Source: Bathynomus jamesi (taxonomy: Eukaryota > Arthropoda > Malacostraca > Isopoda > Cirolanidae). From it: a DNA stretch of 64,000 nt. The stretch lies in contig JAJOZX010005521.1 in the NCBI GenBank assembly GCA_023014485.1, forward strand, positions 159,001-223,000, written 5' to 3'. Numbering within the stretch: the stretch's first letter is position 1; the number at the start of each line of letters is the position of its first letter. Below are positions 54,844 to 64,000 of this stretch, piece by piece. The notes beneath the pieces are model-generated. The model was given only the letters and a program-made list of their open reading frames with translations. It was not told the origin of the DNA and ran no database searches. The translations under genes were made by a program, and so were the position numbers.

Positions 54844-55546
54844 GGAGATGGGTGTAATACTATAAATTTACCGTAAATTCATTGCTAGAGGAGTCGGAGT
54901 CGGTAAAAATAGACCGACTCCGACTCCTTTTTTTTTTATGATTACTTTATATTGGTTCAGGTTAAAGCTCCTAATAGGAGCTTTAACCTCCTATCTTGCA
55001 TTATAGTTATTTTATGATGATTCTCTTATATCATGATCTTTCTAGGAGCTTTTCCTACATATCAATAATTACTATTGATTTTCTTTTCAGAAATTTATAT
55101 TTGAATATATTCTATGTAAGCTAATTCTAAATTTTTATTTTCAAAAGCCCTTTATAAAATGGCTAAGAACACTCCGGTTAAATCTAGTGTTTTTGAATAC
55201 TTTACCATAATCATAGATGAAAAATATTTTGTGTCAATGTGTGGTTGAAGATGAATTTAGAGAAATTGAGCTTAAAAAGTAGCCTGATGATTCATTTGGT
55301 AGTGATGAAATGCCATTCTGGGTTAATATAATCAAAGTATATTTCATATTAATATTTAGAGGCAGGAGTCGGAGTCGGAGGCTTGGTCTACCGACTCCAT
55401 AGCCCAGATTACCCTAGGCCCATATTAGGCGATTCATAACATTATATTTCATTCAAAGGTATTAGTTACTTTTCAGCCCAGAATATTTCCCGACAATTTT
55501 GAGGGGTTCTACATTGTCTCAACAGGTACAAAACATTTATGGTAAT

Positions 55547-55742
55547 AGTTTCCTATTGTTTAGGATGAATGTGACTATCGCCATTACAGTAAATTATTGC
55601 TTGAAGTGATTTCATCCCCCAACTCCTACTACAATCTGGGAGGACCACCATGGGAGCTGGGGGTTTTGGGTGGGGGAACACAGCATAAGCAATAATTTAC
55701 TGTAATAGCGATGGTCAGATTTATCCTAAACAACAGGAAACC
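55547..55742. repeat. Palindrome P2
   Basis: Arms of about 58 bp (55547-55605 and 55685-55742) with shared AGCAATAATTTACTGTAAT and TCCTAAACAA words. Its right flank carries ATCAAAAATCATGAGAAAAA and CTTAACCTAACCTAA, the outer-arm motif of P1 and P3. Confidence 0.8.
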
Positions 55743-56714
55743 AATGGTTTTAGCATGTTTTGGAGGAAAAAACATGTCATGAAACATCAAAAATCATGAG
55801 AAAAACCTAAGTTTCATGGAAAACTTAACCTAACCTAAAAAAAATAAAACCTTATGCTGATCAATTTGTGATATGTGATCTTTATGGGGGCTCTGCTCCC
55901 ATACCCCTAAGACCTAAATTATACAAATTGGACACACTACATTTAAAGGGAGAACACCATGCAGGCTCTACTAGTGTCACTGCACATTGTCATAGACCGA
56001 AGCCATTTTCAAACTGAAGTGAATGAACGATACGATAGTAGGGTTGCCAACTCAAAATTTCCAAGATTCATACCCAAAAATATGTTTTTCGTAATTTTCT
56101 AACTTCGTTTTTTTGACTATGTGACACATGCAATCAACGTATTTTAATGAGAGAAACAATTTTGTGTTTATGGTATTTTTCGAAATTTTGCTTAATTAAG
56201 TGGCGCCCGTATTCTGAACCATTACCACATTTATCAATAACATTTCCGTTGCAAATATTTAGTTTATGAGAGAGTTATTTTGTCGAAAAAAATAATTTTT
56301 TGAAGGGGCATTCTATCGCTATTGCCGGCATAACAGGTGGCAGTACCATCTAGTGATGAACTATGTAAACATTTTTGAGGTAGCCAATCACAGGCCTCTA
56401 TTTCATCACATGACTTAATCCAGCAAATCACTGACTGATCTGCTTCCTCCTTCATCTCCTGTTTTCAGTTCAAATTCAGAATTGACTGGCTGTTCAGTAT
56501 AACCAGTGCCCTCCTGTTCCAGCTCGCATTTTCACACTTTTTGAAAATAACGAAGCAAGCCTTGATTTTCTTCGTTCACATGGTGTTCTCCCTTTAAATG
56601 TAGTCTCTAACCTGTGGCTGAGAGTGTATTTTGTGAAAAGACAGACATCAGTGGCAGTGTACCGGTAGCTACGTTATCCCAAAGACTAAGAAATGCCATA
56701 ATTATAATTACTGT
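55743..56714. other. No gene; half arm and TTAGG-like words
   Basis: Besides the P2 flank described above, no coding region is recognised. The 63-residue minus-strand frame at 56264-56455 has no family signature. Confidence 0.5.
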
Positions 56715-56926
56715 GTTAGGTTAGGTTTTTCTCATGGTTTTTGATGTTTCACAACATTCTTACCTTCATTTTCATTGGAAATGACGAGTTTTTCACCCCC
56801 TAAAAAAATGATTCCCCACAGGTTCCCCAATATTGATGGGGTATATCTTAACAACTGGTCATTTCCGATGGAAATGAAGGTCAGATTCGCATGAAATACA
56901 TAAAAAACCATGAGAAAAACCCAGGT
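56715..56926. repeat. Palindrome P3
   Basis: Arms of about 73 bp (56715-56788 and 56857-56926). The left arm begins TTAGGTTAGGTTTTTCTCAT; the right arm has GGAAATGAAGGTCAGATTCG and AACCATGAGAAAAACC. The motifs are those of P1, so they are diverged copies. Confidence 0.85.
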
Positions 56927-57264
56927 TTCATGGGAAATATAGTCTGGGCTGAAAAGTAACAATTACCCACTTAAAAAATATGAAGCCATTTTGGCTTGTT
57001 GAGGTTATCAAAGTCATAAACTACAGTATATTTTATAATCAGATTTTGCGGAACATTAATTTCAAGTCAGCCAATTAACCCTTTAATGCTGACTGGTGCT
57101 GACTGGGTTGAATGGGCATATGTACTGGTACCATACTGTTTCAAATACATGCATTTAGACTTAACCCTACAAAAACATTCGTCGTTAAAGGGTTAACATA
57201 AAATTATTTACATAGTTATCAAAGTGGTCATTATGCAGAAAATGATATGGCCTGAAGTTGAATT

Positions 57265-57446
57265 CAAAAATATATTTTTCTACTATATTTTGGTGTGCTT
57301 TGTTCAAATATGACTTTCATTTCTTGTGCAAATAACAGAAATATGTGTTTGGGCCATACAATGACAACTGTATTTCTGTTCATTTGTGTAAGAAATGAAG
57401 GTCATATTCAAACAAAGCACACCAAAATACACTTGAAAAATTTATT
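57265..57446. repeat. Palindrome P4
   Basis: Arms of about 74 bp (57265-57339, 57371-57446). Words TATTTTGGTGTGCTTTGTTC and, inverted, GAACAAAGCACACCAAAATA-like; core GAAATGAAGGTCATATTC relates it to P1/P3. A half arm with the same words lies at about 59772-59825. Confidence 0.85.
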
Positions 57447-57630
57447 TTTGACTATATTTTATACAGTAAAGTATAACCTAACATGTTCATGTTACGAGAT
57501 TTCGTAAACAACGCATTACTACAGGAAACGTGCAAAACACCTCAGAATTAACCAGAAAAGTTTGCTCTCATCATTTTTGTTTAAACTAACAAAAATATCA
57601 TGACTTAACCTAACCAATCAAGGGTGTACA

Positions 57631-57770
57631 GTTGACCTAACCGGGCATTCAGTTGACCTAACCGGGCATTCAGTTGACCTAACCGGGCATTCAGTTGACC
57701 TAACCGGGCATTCAGTTGACCTAACCGGGCATTCAGTTGACCTAACCGGGCATTCAGTTGACCTAACAGG
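57631..57770 (+). repeat. 21-bp tandem repeat, six full units
   Basis: Unit GTTGACCTAACCGGGCATTCA starting at 57631, 57652, 57673, 57694, 57715 and 57736, with a partial seventh at 57757. The units are almost identical. The word CCTAACC is TTAGG-like on the other strand. A single diverged unit recurs at 59400-59425. Confidence 0.95.
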
Positions 57771-58481
57771 TTAATATTGGTTATTTCACCTAAATATCTT
57801 CTGATCTTTTCATATTATCATCTAGGGCACATGACGAATCAAGTTCTCAAAGTCAAAACCACACGAATGGCACGTCATAATTCTATCACAAACACCACGA
57901 AACTAAATCCAATTAGAAAAAAAAATAGCCAGAACAGAAAAACAAACTAATTAAATCGCAGAGTAGCGAAAAAAATAGCTCAAGATTATACTGGTCAGAC
58001 CAAAAATGAGTGTATTTATGTATATATTATTAGTATCATAATGTTCACCATTAATATGCATTTGCACAAAAAATGAGTGACAAATTTGAATAAAGCGAAT
58101 AAAACTACCTCATAAAAAGTTATTTTGATTTACAGGTCCAGCCCATGTCATTTAATACATATTGATGATCAAAGCGGCTTGCTTACCTAACCAGCTGAAA
58201 TATATGCTATTTACACAGTTTTTATACTACCTTTTTTTATTCATGAAAGCATCTAGTTTATTAAAACTAAGGGTATTTTTGGTATTATTGCAGTTTCAGC
58301 CCCAATTGGTTCTTGGCAATTTTGATTGTCTCAGTCTAGCCATGGCTGCAATGTGTGAAGGTTGTGCTCTTACTTCGTTTGAAGCGATTCATAAATTTTT
58401 CAAGAATAACATTGACTCACTCAGTTTTTCATTCTCACAGTTAGGTTAGATTAGGTTGAATTGGATTGAGTTGGGTTGGGT
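57771..58481. other. No recognised feature
   Basis: A+T-rich sequence between the 21-bp array and P5. The predicted 95-residue frame (58162-58449) is hydrophobic and unlike any family I know; treated as chance. Confidence 0.5.
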
Positions 58482-58672
58482 TATGAAACTTATGTTTTTT
58501 GATGTGGTTCACTCAAATTTGACATCCATTTCCATCGCAAATCACACTTTTTTTTTTTGGCTTTTGATATTGGGGTGGGGGGTATCTCAAAAATGAGTGA
58601 TTTGCAATGGAAATGGATGCCAAATTCAAATGAATCACATAAAAAAAAAATGGATAAAACATAAGTTTCATG
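58482..58672. repeat. Palindrome P5
   Basis: Arms of about 66-80 bp (58482-58547, 58593-58672). Words CATCCATTTCCATCGCAAAT and inverted TTTGCAATGGAAATGGATG; GTATCTCAAAAATGAG in the loop is also close to the P1 loop. Preceded by TTAGGTTAGATTAGG. Confidence 0.8.
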
Positions 58673-58764
58673 TTCAAAACAAATTGGGGCCAAAACTGCA
58701 AATTTACCATATTTGTTTTACAAGAGTGCCATATATTATAGACTTTTGAGAAATTTTAGAATTT

Positions 58765-58882
58765 TAGGTTAGGTTATGTATTAAAACTATGTTTTTCTGA
58801 TTGTTTTTGATGTTGTTTGAATGAAATTAACCTTTGTTCAAACTGCATCAAAAACCATTGGAAAAACATAGTTTTGATTTAC
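58765..58882. repeat. Palindrome P6
   Basis: A compact hairpin: arms 58780-58822 and 58837-58879, preceded by TTAGGTTAGGTT. Shared words are AAACTATGTTTTTC and, inverted, GAAAAACATAGTTT, plus TTTTTGATG. Confidence 0.8.
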
Positions 58883-59130
58883 AAAGCCTATAATGTATAC
58901 TTGTAAAAATTTATCATACTAAGTAGGAGCTACTTTTTACCATATTTTATGGAAGTCATTCCAAAAACTAGTAAAGATTCATTACTGCACATGGACAGAA
59001 CTCTATATTGATTTTTATACAGGGAGATGGAGCAAAAAAAATAAAAAATACTTTACTCTATATGGTAGTGTTTTCCTCACAAATTGAGGTACCGTAGCGG
59101 TAATTATTCATTTTAACACGTACCTCACAA

Positions 59131-59622
59131 ATGAATTGAAAACTTGATTTTCTTATGTAATTTGATGCGTACTGTTGGGAAATGTGCCATTTTTCTGAAA
59201 TTTTTTCAGAAATGACCTAACATAACTTAACAAAACCTAATTAAATAACTCGGGTTAATTGAATGCCTGGTTAGGTCAGTTGAATGGCTGGTAATTAGGT
59301 CAACTGTATGCCCTTGATTATTGGTTAGGTTAAGTTGATATTTTCATTAAAACTAATGAAAATATCATGACTTAACCTAACCAATCATCAAGAATATACA
59401 GTTGACCTAACTGGGCATTCAATTGACCATTTTCTCCAATGCACAGCGGAATTATATCTGCATACAATATACGTAGGATGCTCATTTCCTTGGGAAATGT
59501 GCCATTTTTCCAGAAATGACTTAGTCATTTCTGAAAAAAATGGCACATTTCCCAAGGAAATGAAGGTCATTTTCAAACAGTATGCATCAAATTACATAAG
59601 AAAAAAATGTTTTCAATTCATT
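59131..59622. repeat. Palindrome P7 with nested hairpin P8
   Basis: The outer arms are 59131-59200 and 59527-59622, sharing GGGAAATGTGCCATTTTTC and AATTTGATGC. Another hairpin (P8) sits between them at 59296-59406, with arms GTTAGGTTAAGTTGATATTT and inverted AAATATCATGACTTAACCTA. A third hairpin lies at 59487-59560 (AAATGTGCCATTTTTC and inverse). P8's right arm also occurs at 57590-57630, just before the 21-bp array. Confidence 0.8.
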
Positions 59623-60480
59623 AGCAAGATGCCTGTTGAAACGAATAATAACCCAAATTGATATTAACAGAGATATAAGCAATTTTTGGATTGATTAAAA
59701 TTGATTGAAATCATATGGTAGTAATTATTCATTTTACCCCTGTGGGTCAGTTTTGAGATGAATAGGTTTTTCTGGTATATTTTGGTGTGTGTTATTCAAA
59801 TCTGACTTTCATTTCTTGTGTAAATGAATACATTGAATGTATCATTTGCATAGATAACAGTTAATTCAGAAATAACTTTTCTATATTCAGCATAGGATAA
59901 TTGGTTTTAATGGTATTGATATGATCAGTTGGAAAGTTTTGTTTGTAAATATTAAACTCTTTGGGGTCAATGATTATAAAGGAATGAAATAATTCTGATT
60001 TTCTAAATCTGTCATTCATCTTGTTAATCATTAGGGTACATGCTTTTTTTTGCATCCATTTCCATTGTACTGCTTATGTCTCTCCTCATTCTTTTCACTT
60101 GAATTGGTGTCTCATTATTATCAACTGCAACTGGTTTAGGGACGTGGTTCTTGATTAGTGGTGATTTTTTTTTTTTTTTTTTTTTTTTAATAATAATAAT
60201 ATAGATATTGCCAATTTAATTATAAGGTATGCTTTTGGAATGATATATATTATAAAAATAAATAAATAAATAATAAAATAGGCCATATGGTACCAGTATA
60301 GAATGTCCTTTTCAGCCTATTTACAGAAAAAACTGGCCTCTTTCTTGCACTGAAAGTCTTGTATCTTGAGATCCGTTAAACTTGCGAGAACACTGGCTGG
60401 GAGCTGAGTGCCCATTGTCCAACCTTTCCAGGACTCTCCCATCCATGCCTTAGATTTTGAATCTCCCACTTAACTATCCT
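59623..60480. other. No gene; half arm of a P4-type palindrome and poly-T
   Basis: A half arm lies at about 59772-59825. A T-run at 60164-60188 is followed by TAATAATAA. No coding region recognised. Confidence 0.5.
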
Positions 60481-60499
60481 TTAGACCCACGATGACATA

Positions 60500-60690
60500 T
60501 TTTCCCCCCGAGACCATCCATATGTATACATACACATACACCCATATACATATATACCAATATATACATAAATACTTATACACACATATTTATATCTATT
60601 GTATACCCTATACACACGCATACATCCAGAATTCCAGATACATACGCATGCATACTCACATATATACCTGCACAAACTCATACACCTCTA
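60500..60690. repeat. Degenerate ATACA-rich microsatellite
   Basis: Imperfect TACA/CATA units with A+T interruptions. The overlapping frames on both strands are by-products. Confidence 0.7.
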
Positions 60691-60878
60691 TTTCGCCCTT
60701 TCATTACCTCCGAGATCATTTAGCACATACAGTAATATCCATACAGCCAAAAGAAACCAATTAAGCACAGACAGAGCAGCAAAGCTAGTATTTATATCCC
60801 AAAATGCAAAATTCCAAGAAAGTGAAGTAAAACATGGTGCTACATTGGCTTCATCAACATCCAAATCTGCAATAAATA

Positions 60879-61046
60879 CCAGTACCTGTGATATTGAAAC
60901 TACTTGCTTTAATCAATCTAGTGATAATGATTCTTCAATGGAAATAGAATCAGATAATGAAAGTTAAACAGCATTAGGTTAACACAAAGGTTAAAGAAAG
61001 AGATGAATATTTTTATTTTTTAAATTTTTTATTTGGAATATATATA

Positions 61047-61086
<40 letters not shown>

Positions 61087-61345
61087 CATACTGGTATTCT
61101 TGCCAATCACAATTATATATATTGTTTTATACCAGTATTATGTATTTTTTATTATGTATATTATATCAGTACCTGTGATATTGAAACTAGCATATATGCT
61201 CTACCCAATCTAGTGATGATTCTTCCATAAAAATGAAGGTTAAACAACATTAGGTTAACAAAAAGGTTCAATAAAAGGTGAATATTTTTTTTCTATCTGG
61301 AATATATATACTGGTACTCTTGCCAATCACAATTATGTATATTGT
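60879..61345 (+). repeat. Imperfect tandem duplication around a TA tract
   Basis: A segment beginning CAGTACCTGTGATATTGAAA at about 60881 recurs at about 61167. TTCTTGCCAATCACAATTAT and TCTTGCCAATCACAATTATG end the two copies near 61125 and 61345. A (TA)n run at 61038-61090 lies in the first copy. The first copy overlaps a serine-rich frame (to 60967) that has no recognised family. Confidence 0.7.
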
Positions 61346-61572
61346 TTGAAACGAGGAAGAATGTTTCATGTTCTAGTTAAAAAATATATATACATATAAA
61401 AAATGAGGGTTTGTTTTTCCTTTCTATTATATACTTTTTGTGTGATTCAGTTTTTCTAAAAGATGACTATGGTATATATACTAGGTATAACCGTATAAGC
61501 ATGGTAGTATAGTAAATTATAGGTAATACTAATATACTTATTAGATTAAAGTTAGAAAAATATGGAATAAGT

Positions 61573-62921
61573 TTAAAACAAAAAAAAACAGACTATCTTC
61601 GTTTTAAACAAAAAAAATGACAAAAAAAAATGACACAATAAAAAACGATTCACATCACTATTCTTGATACACAATCGCATGTGATTCATTGATGATTCAA
61701 AGTTCTTCAATGCCTGTGCAGTGGTAACACTAGTTGACTTGTTTGACTGCAGAACACTGTACAAAACATCTACATGCTTCAACACTATAAAAAAAATGAC
61801 TAAAATGAAGTTGAATTCTTCATCATCTAACAATTTCTTAAATCCCACAGATTCGCCTATACTTTTGTCATCCCAGCTGTTTTCATTCTGAATTCTGTCA
61901 AAGCATTTTAATAGCTCTTGTTTGTTCTCTCTAATACAATTGACAATTCTGGAATGAAAATTCCATTGTGTTTCAGACACTTTTGGAACATATGTGTGGC
62001 AAACTTCCTGAAGTAAGCTGCTACATTTGGGAGAGGTAGTGAAAAATACACCAATTCCACTCAGTTGAGAAAAATATTCTTATTCTTTTTTGATGAACAA
62101 ATTTTTTTCATAATTAAATTTAACTGATGTGCATAACACTGGATATAATGCGCATGAGGGTAGTATTCTTTTATTTGCACCTGCATTCCACCATGAGAGC
62201 CACCATTACTGCCAGCCTATCATAGGCCTGAGCAACAAGTTTGTCCTTTAGGTCAAACTGTCGCAGCTTGTCTCTTAACAAATTCGTAATCCCAGCAGCT
62301 GTCCTATCTTCAACTTTGCTGAAAGCTAAAAACATTTCAGTAGACATTCTTTCACATAGTGCAATATAACTACAAATTGTGAATGGCAAGCCACATCCGT
62401 AGTTTCATATGCTTGCACAGAAGTGTAACAGACTTTATTGATTTTGGATTTTATTTCATCCACATACACTTGATACATGCAGTCTAAAAGATCATTTTGA
62501 ATTGTTTGATGTTTTTTGCCACTGAGCATTTTCAAGATGATCACTTAAGGCACTGTCAAATGTTGCTATATGTAGGAAATCATGTCTAAGAATACTCCAT
62601 GATTAAAAGATTGTTATATTTCATAATGGCAGATCATGAGAAGCACAAAATTTTAAACAGTATGATTCTTGTTTATTTTTCTCAACTAATTCATTGTGTT
62701 TCTTAATGCTGAGGTGATATCTGACCTCTTTCAGATAAAATGTTCACTGTTCCAAATGTTTTAAATTTGACAGCATTATTCATATGAACTGTGCTGCATT
62801 TATGTTTCTGGATCTGTTCAGAAAGATGCTTTAAATCTTTACAACAATACTGTACTGGTCCACAAACTTTCAGCCCCAAATAAAAGACAGTAAAAACAAT
62901 ATAATGTATTCTTTGCATCAC
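61573..62921 (-). pseudogene. hAT transposase pseudogene (TTF-type zinc finger, DUF4371-like)
   Basis: On the minus strand the pieces follow the transposase order. 62921-62703 has CKDLKHLSEQIQKHKCSTVH, a TTF/BED-like cysteine-histidine stretch. 62544-62326 has DEIKSKINKVCYTSVQAYET followed by TDVACHSQFVVILHYV, the DUF4371 core with its catalytic Asp. 62389-62171 has VEDRTAAGITNLLRDKLRQF and LVAQAYDRLAVM. 61980-61573 has SETQWNFHSRIVN and ENKQELLKCFDRIQ. Each piece is in a different frame with stops between; the dimerisation end is missing. It is an old inactive copy of a family different from hAT A/B. Confidence 0.75.
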
Positions 62922-63470
62922 TAACAGTGAACCATGATTTTCTTTTGAACCAACTAATTGAAAATGTTCTCATTTTCTTACCATCTTGAGTAATTTTGAT
63001 ATCTTTAGGCTGATATGTACCAAGTCTCTAAATTTCTAACTTTCCTCAAGTTTCAATGAGGAAAAGGGAATTTCTAGTAAAGTATCAACACTATTCATTA
63101 TATTATTGTTACTGGGTACAATTTTAAGGACTAAATCAGTAAAGCCAATTTAGTGATACACTATAAATCATACTCATGGGTGATAAATGCACAATAAATG
63201 GATTAGGGGAGAAACCTCAACACTACCATATCACATCATGTCACTCTCATTACTGTTTGATGAGAGAAGGGCCAGAGCTGCATGGCCCAGATAAAACATT
63301 GCCACATCTCTTATGAGTCAGTGGAAATAACTGTAAATTTTCTAACTTTTGGCAACTTGGATAGAAGATTCACCGCTGTAGCTTGAATAAAATGCAGCAT
63401 ACTTTTAGGGCAGGTATGAGGGAGGGCCTATTTTAATTAAAATAACATGAATTATTAGCGTATATTTATA
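62922..63470. other. No recognised feature
   Basis: A+T-rich DNA between the hAT pseudogene and the mariner-type end. No coding region, repeat or RNA gene identified. Confidence 0.5.
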
Positions 63471-64000
63471 CAGGGTGTCTCAAAAGTCACTATCTATTTT
63501 GAAAAATAATGGGAATTACGAAAAACTGGTTTAAGACATGAAAAATATATTTATTTCAAAGTGCCACAAAGAATTAGTGCTATTTATTTATCTGTCTCCA
63601 CATGGTGACCATCAGTGTCTCTACAGAGCTCAAAGCGATAAGTTGTTTCCCGGAACACACTTTCCAGCATTTGAGGTATTATTTTCTGAACTGCATCAGT
63701 AATACGATTTCGAAGTTCGGCTACATCACTAATTCTTCTACCAGTGTACACCTTAGACTTAATGAAACCCCAGGCGAAAAAATCTAATGGTGTTAAATCG
63801 GGTGAATGTGCTACCCATGGTTGTGTTCCTCCACGACCAATCCAGCGACCGGGGAAGCTTCTGTCAAGATAATCACGTACGATTATTGCATAATGGCACG
63901 GTGCTCCATCCTGCTGAAAAACTACTGTGTCAAGAATGCCATCTGTAAGAAGTTGAGGTTTGAGGAATTGTTCAAGCATGTCAAGATAATAAACCAATTA
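63471..64000 (-). mobile_element. Mariner-type element, right end, runs off the window
   Basis: TA followed by CAGGGTGTCTCAAAAGTCAC at 63471 is a typical Tc1/mariner end. Seen on the minus strand it lies downstream of the transposase stop. The other end is beyond position 64000. Confidence 0.85.
63584..63997 (-). CDS. Mariner-type (DD41D-like) transposase, C-terminal half, partial
   Basis: 137 residues entering from the right edge, so the true start is outside. It contains VVFQQDGAPCHYAIIVRDYL with the second catalytic Asp, then VAHSPDLTPLDFFAWGFIK with the third. I count 41 residues between these aspartates, the spacing given for the rosa/DD41D group, rather than 34 as in mariner proper. 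The end reads IPQMLESVFRETTYRFELC and stops at 63584. No frameshift is seen in this part, so the element might be intact. The protein cuts and joins its own TIR ends at TA sites. Confidence 0.88.
   Translation of the reverse strand: MVYYLDMLEQFLKPQLLTDGILDTVVFQQDGAPCHYAIIVRDYLDRSFPGRWIGRGGTQPWVAHSPDLTPLDFFAWGFIKSKVYTGRRISDVAELRNRITDAVQKIIPQMLESVFRETTYRFELCRDTDGHHVETDK

Larger units (their letters stand above)
53680..55407 (+). mobile_element. Possible old hAT with CAGGGCTGTGGAGT ends
   Basis: CAGGGCTGTGGAGTAGA at 53680 and the inverse of CTGGGCTATGGAGTCGGTAG ending at 55407 could be a terminal pair. GAGTCGGAGTCGG words lie at 54896 and 55370. A short plus-strand frame at about 55159-55330 reads TPVKSSVFEYFT and then DEKYFVSMC, like a BED-type zinc finger start. 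hAT copy C lies inside. The flanks do not give a clear 8-bp duplication, so this is tentative. Confidence 0.35.

Noticed and set aside
57295..57507. 70-residue frame over palindrome P4
   Set aside because: The frame crosses the hairpin and its loop and has no counterpart in the related palindromes.
57631..57770. CRISPR-like or telomeric array
   Set aside because: 21-bp units have no spacers and are not pure TTAGG.
60481..60764. Tyrosine/histidine-rich frames on both strands
   Set aside because: By-products of an ATACA microsatellite.

Overview
The window is intergenic eukaryotic DNA built almost entirely from transposable elements nested inside one another. No host gene, tRNA, rRNA or CRISPR array was recognised. 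Spliced transposases, non-LTR elements with C-terminal RNase H, BEL/Pao and Ty3/Gypsy elements, several hAT families and mariner relatives point to an invertebrate. The A+T-rich composition, frequent TAGGCCTA-like words and TTAGG-like words suggest an arthropod, possibly a crustacean. That is inference from memory, not proof.

Layout. 1-2243 holds old remnants: a non-LTR C-terminus on the minus strand (536-840 and 1588-1937) split by a 758-bp insertion with an 8-bp target duplication, then a hAT C-terminus. At 2244 a hAT-type end begins. It is followed by a 732-bp mariner relative with long inverted repeats (2451-3182) and a TA/TG microsatellite that received Gypsy-C (3214-15217, minus). Gypsy-C was later hit by Gypsy-A (6715-14593, plus, 4-bp duplication GTCT). 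A hAT N-terminal exon lies at 15306-15731.

15764-43640 is best read as one about 3.2-kb DNA transposon with 17-bp terminal inverted repeats and a transposase I cannot assign to a named superfamily. It has swollen to about 28 kb through three insertions with clean target duplications: a BEL/Pao element (16338-28489, ATTCC), Gypsy-B (29269-40111, GAACC) and hAT-D (41104-42754, GTTGATTG). Each of these carries its own passengers: hAT copy A in the Pao element, hAT copy B plus a solo Gypsy-A LTR in Gypsy-B, and an 828-bp element in hAT-D. Ignoring the insertions, the host reading frame lines up exactly across the Gypsy-B and hAT-D sites.

44085-45138 is a deleted hAT element and two small inverted-repeat elements follow. 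46355-52797 is a full-length non-LTR retrotransposon with an 11-bp target duplication. 53934-54549 is a third, internally deleted copy of the hAT A/B family. 54600-59830 is A+T-rich and carries a cluster of at least eight imperfect palindromes, several of them related, plus a 21-bp tandem repeat. The right end has microsatellites, a decayed hAT pseudogene (61573-62921, minus) and a mariner-type transposase C-terminus running off the window (63471-64000, minus).

The most informative observations are the unassigned transposon, the palindrome family and a textbook -1 frameshift signal (heptamer TTTAAAC, 5-nt spacer, 12-bp stem) joining gag and pol of Gypsy-A.
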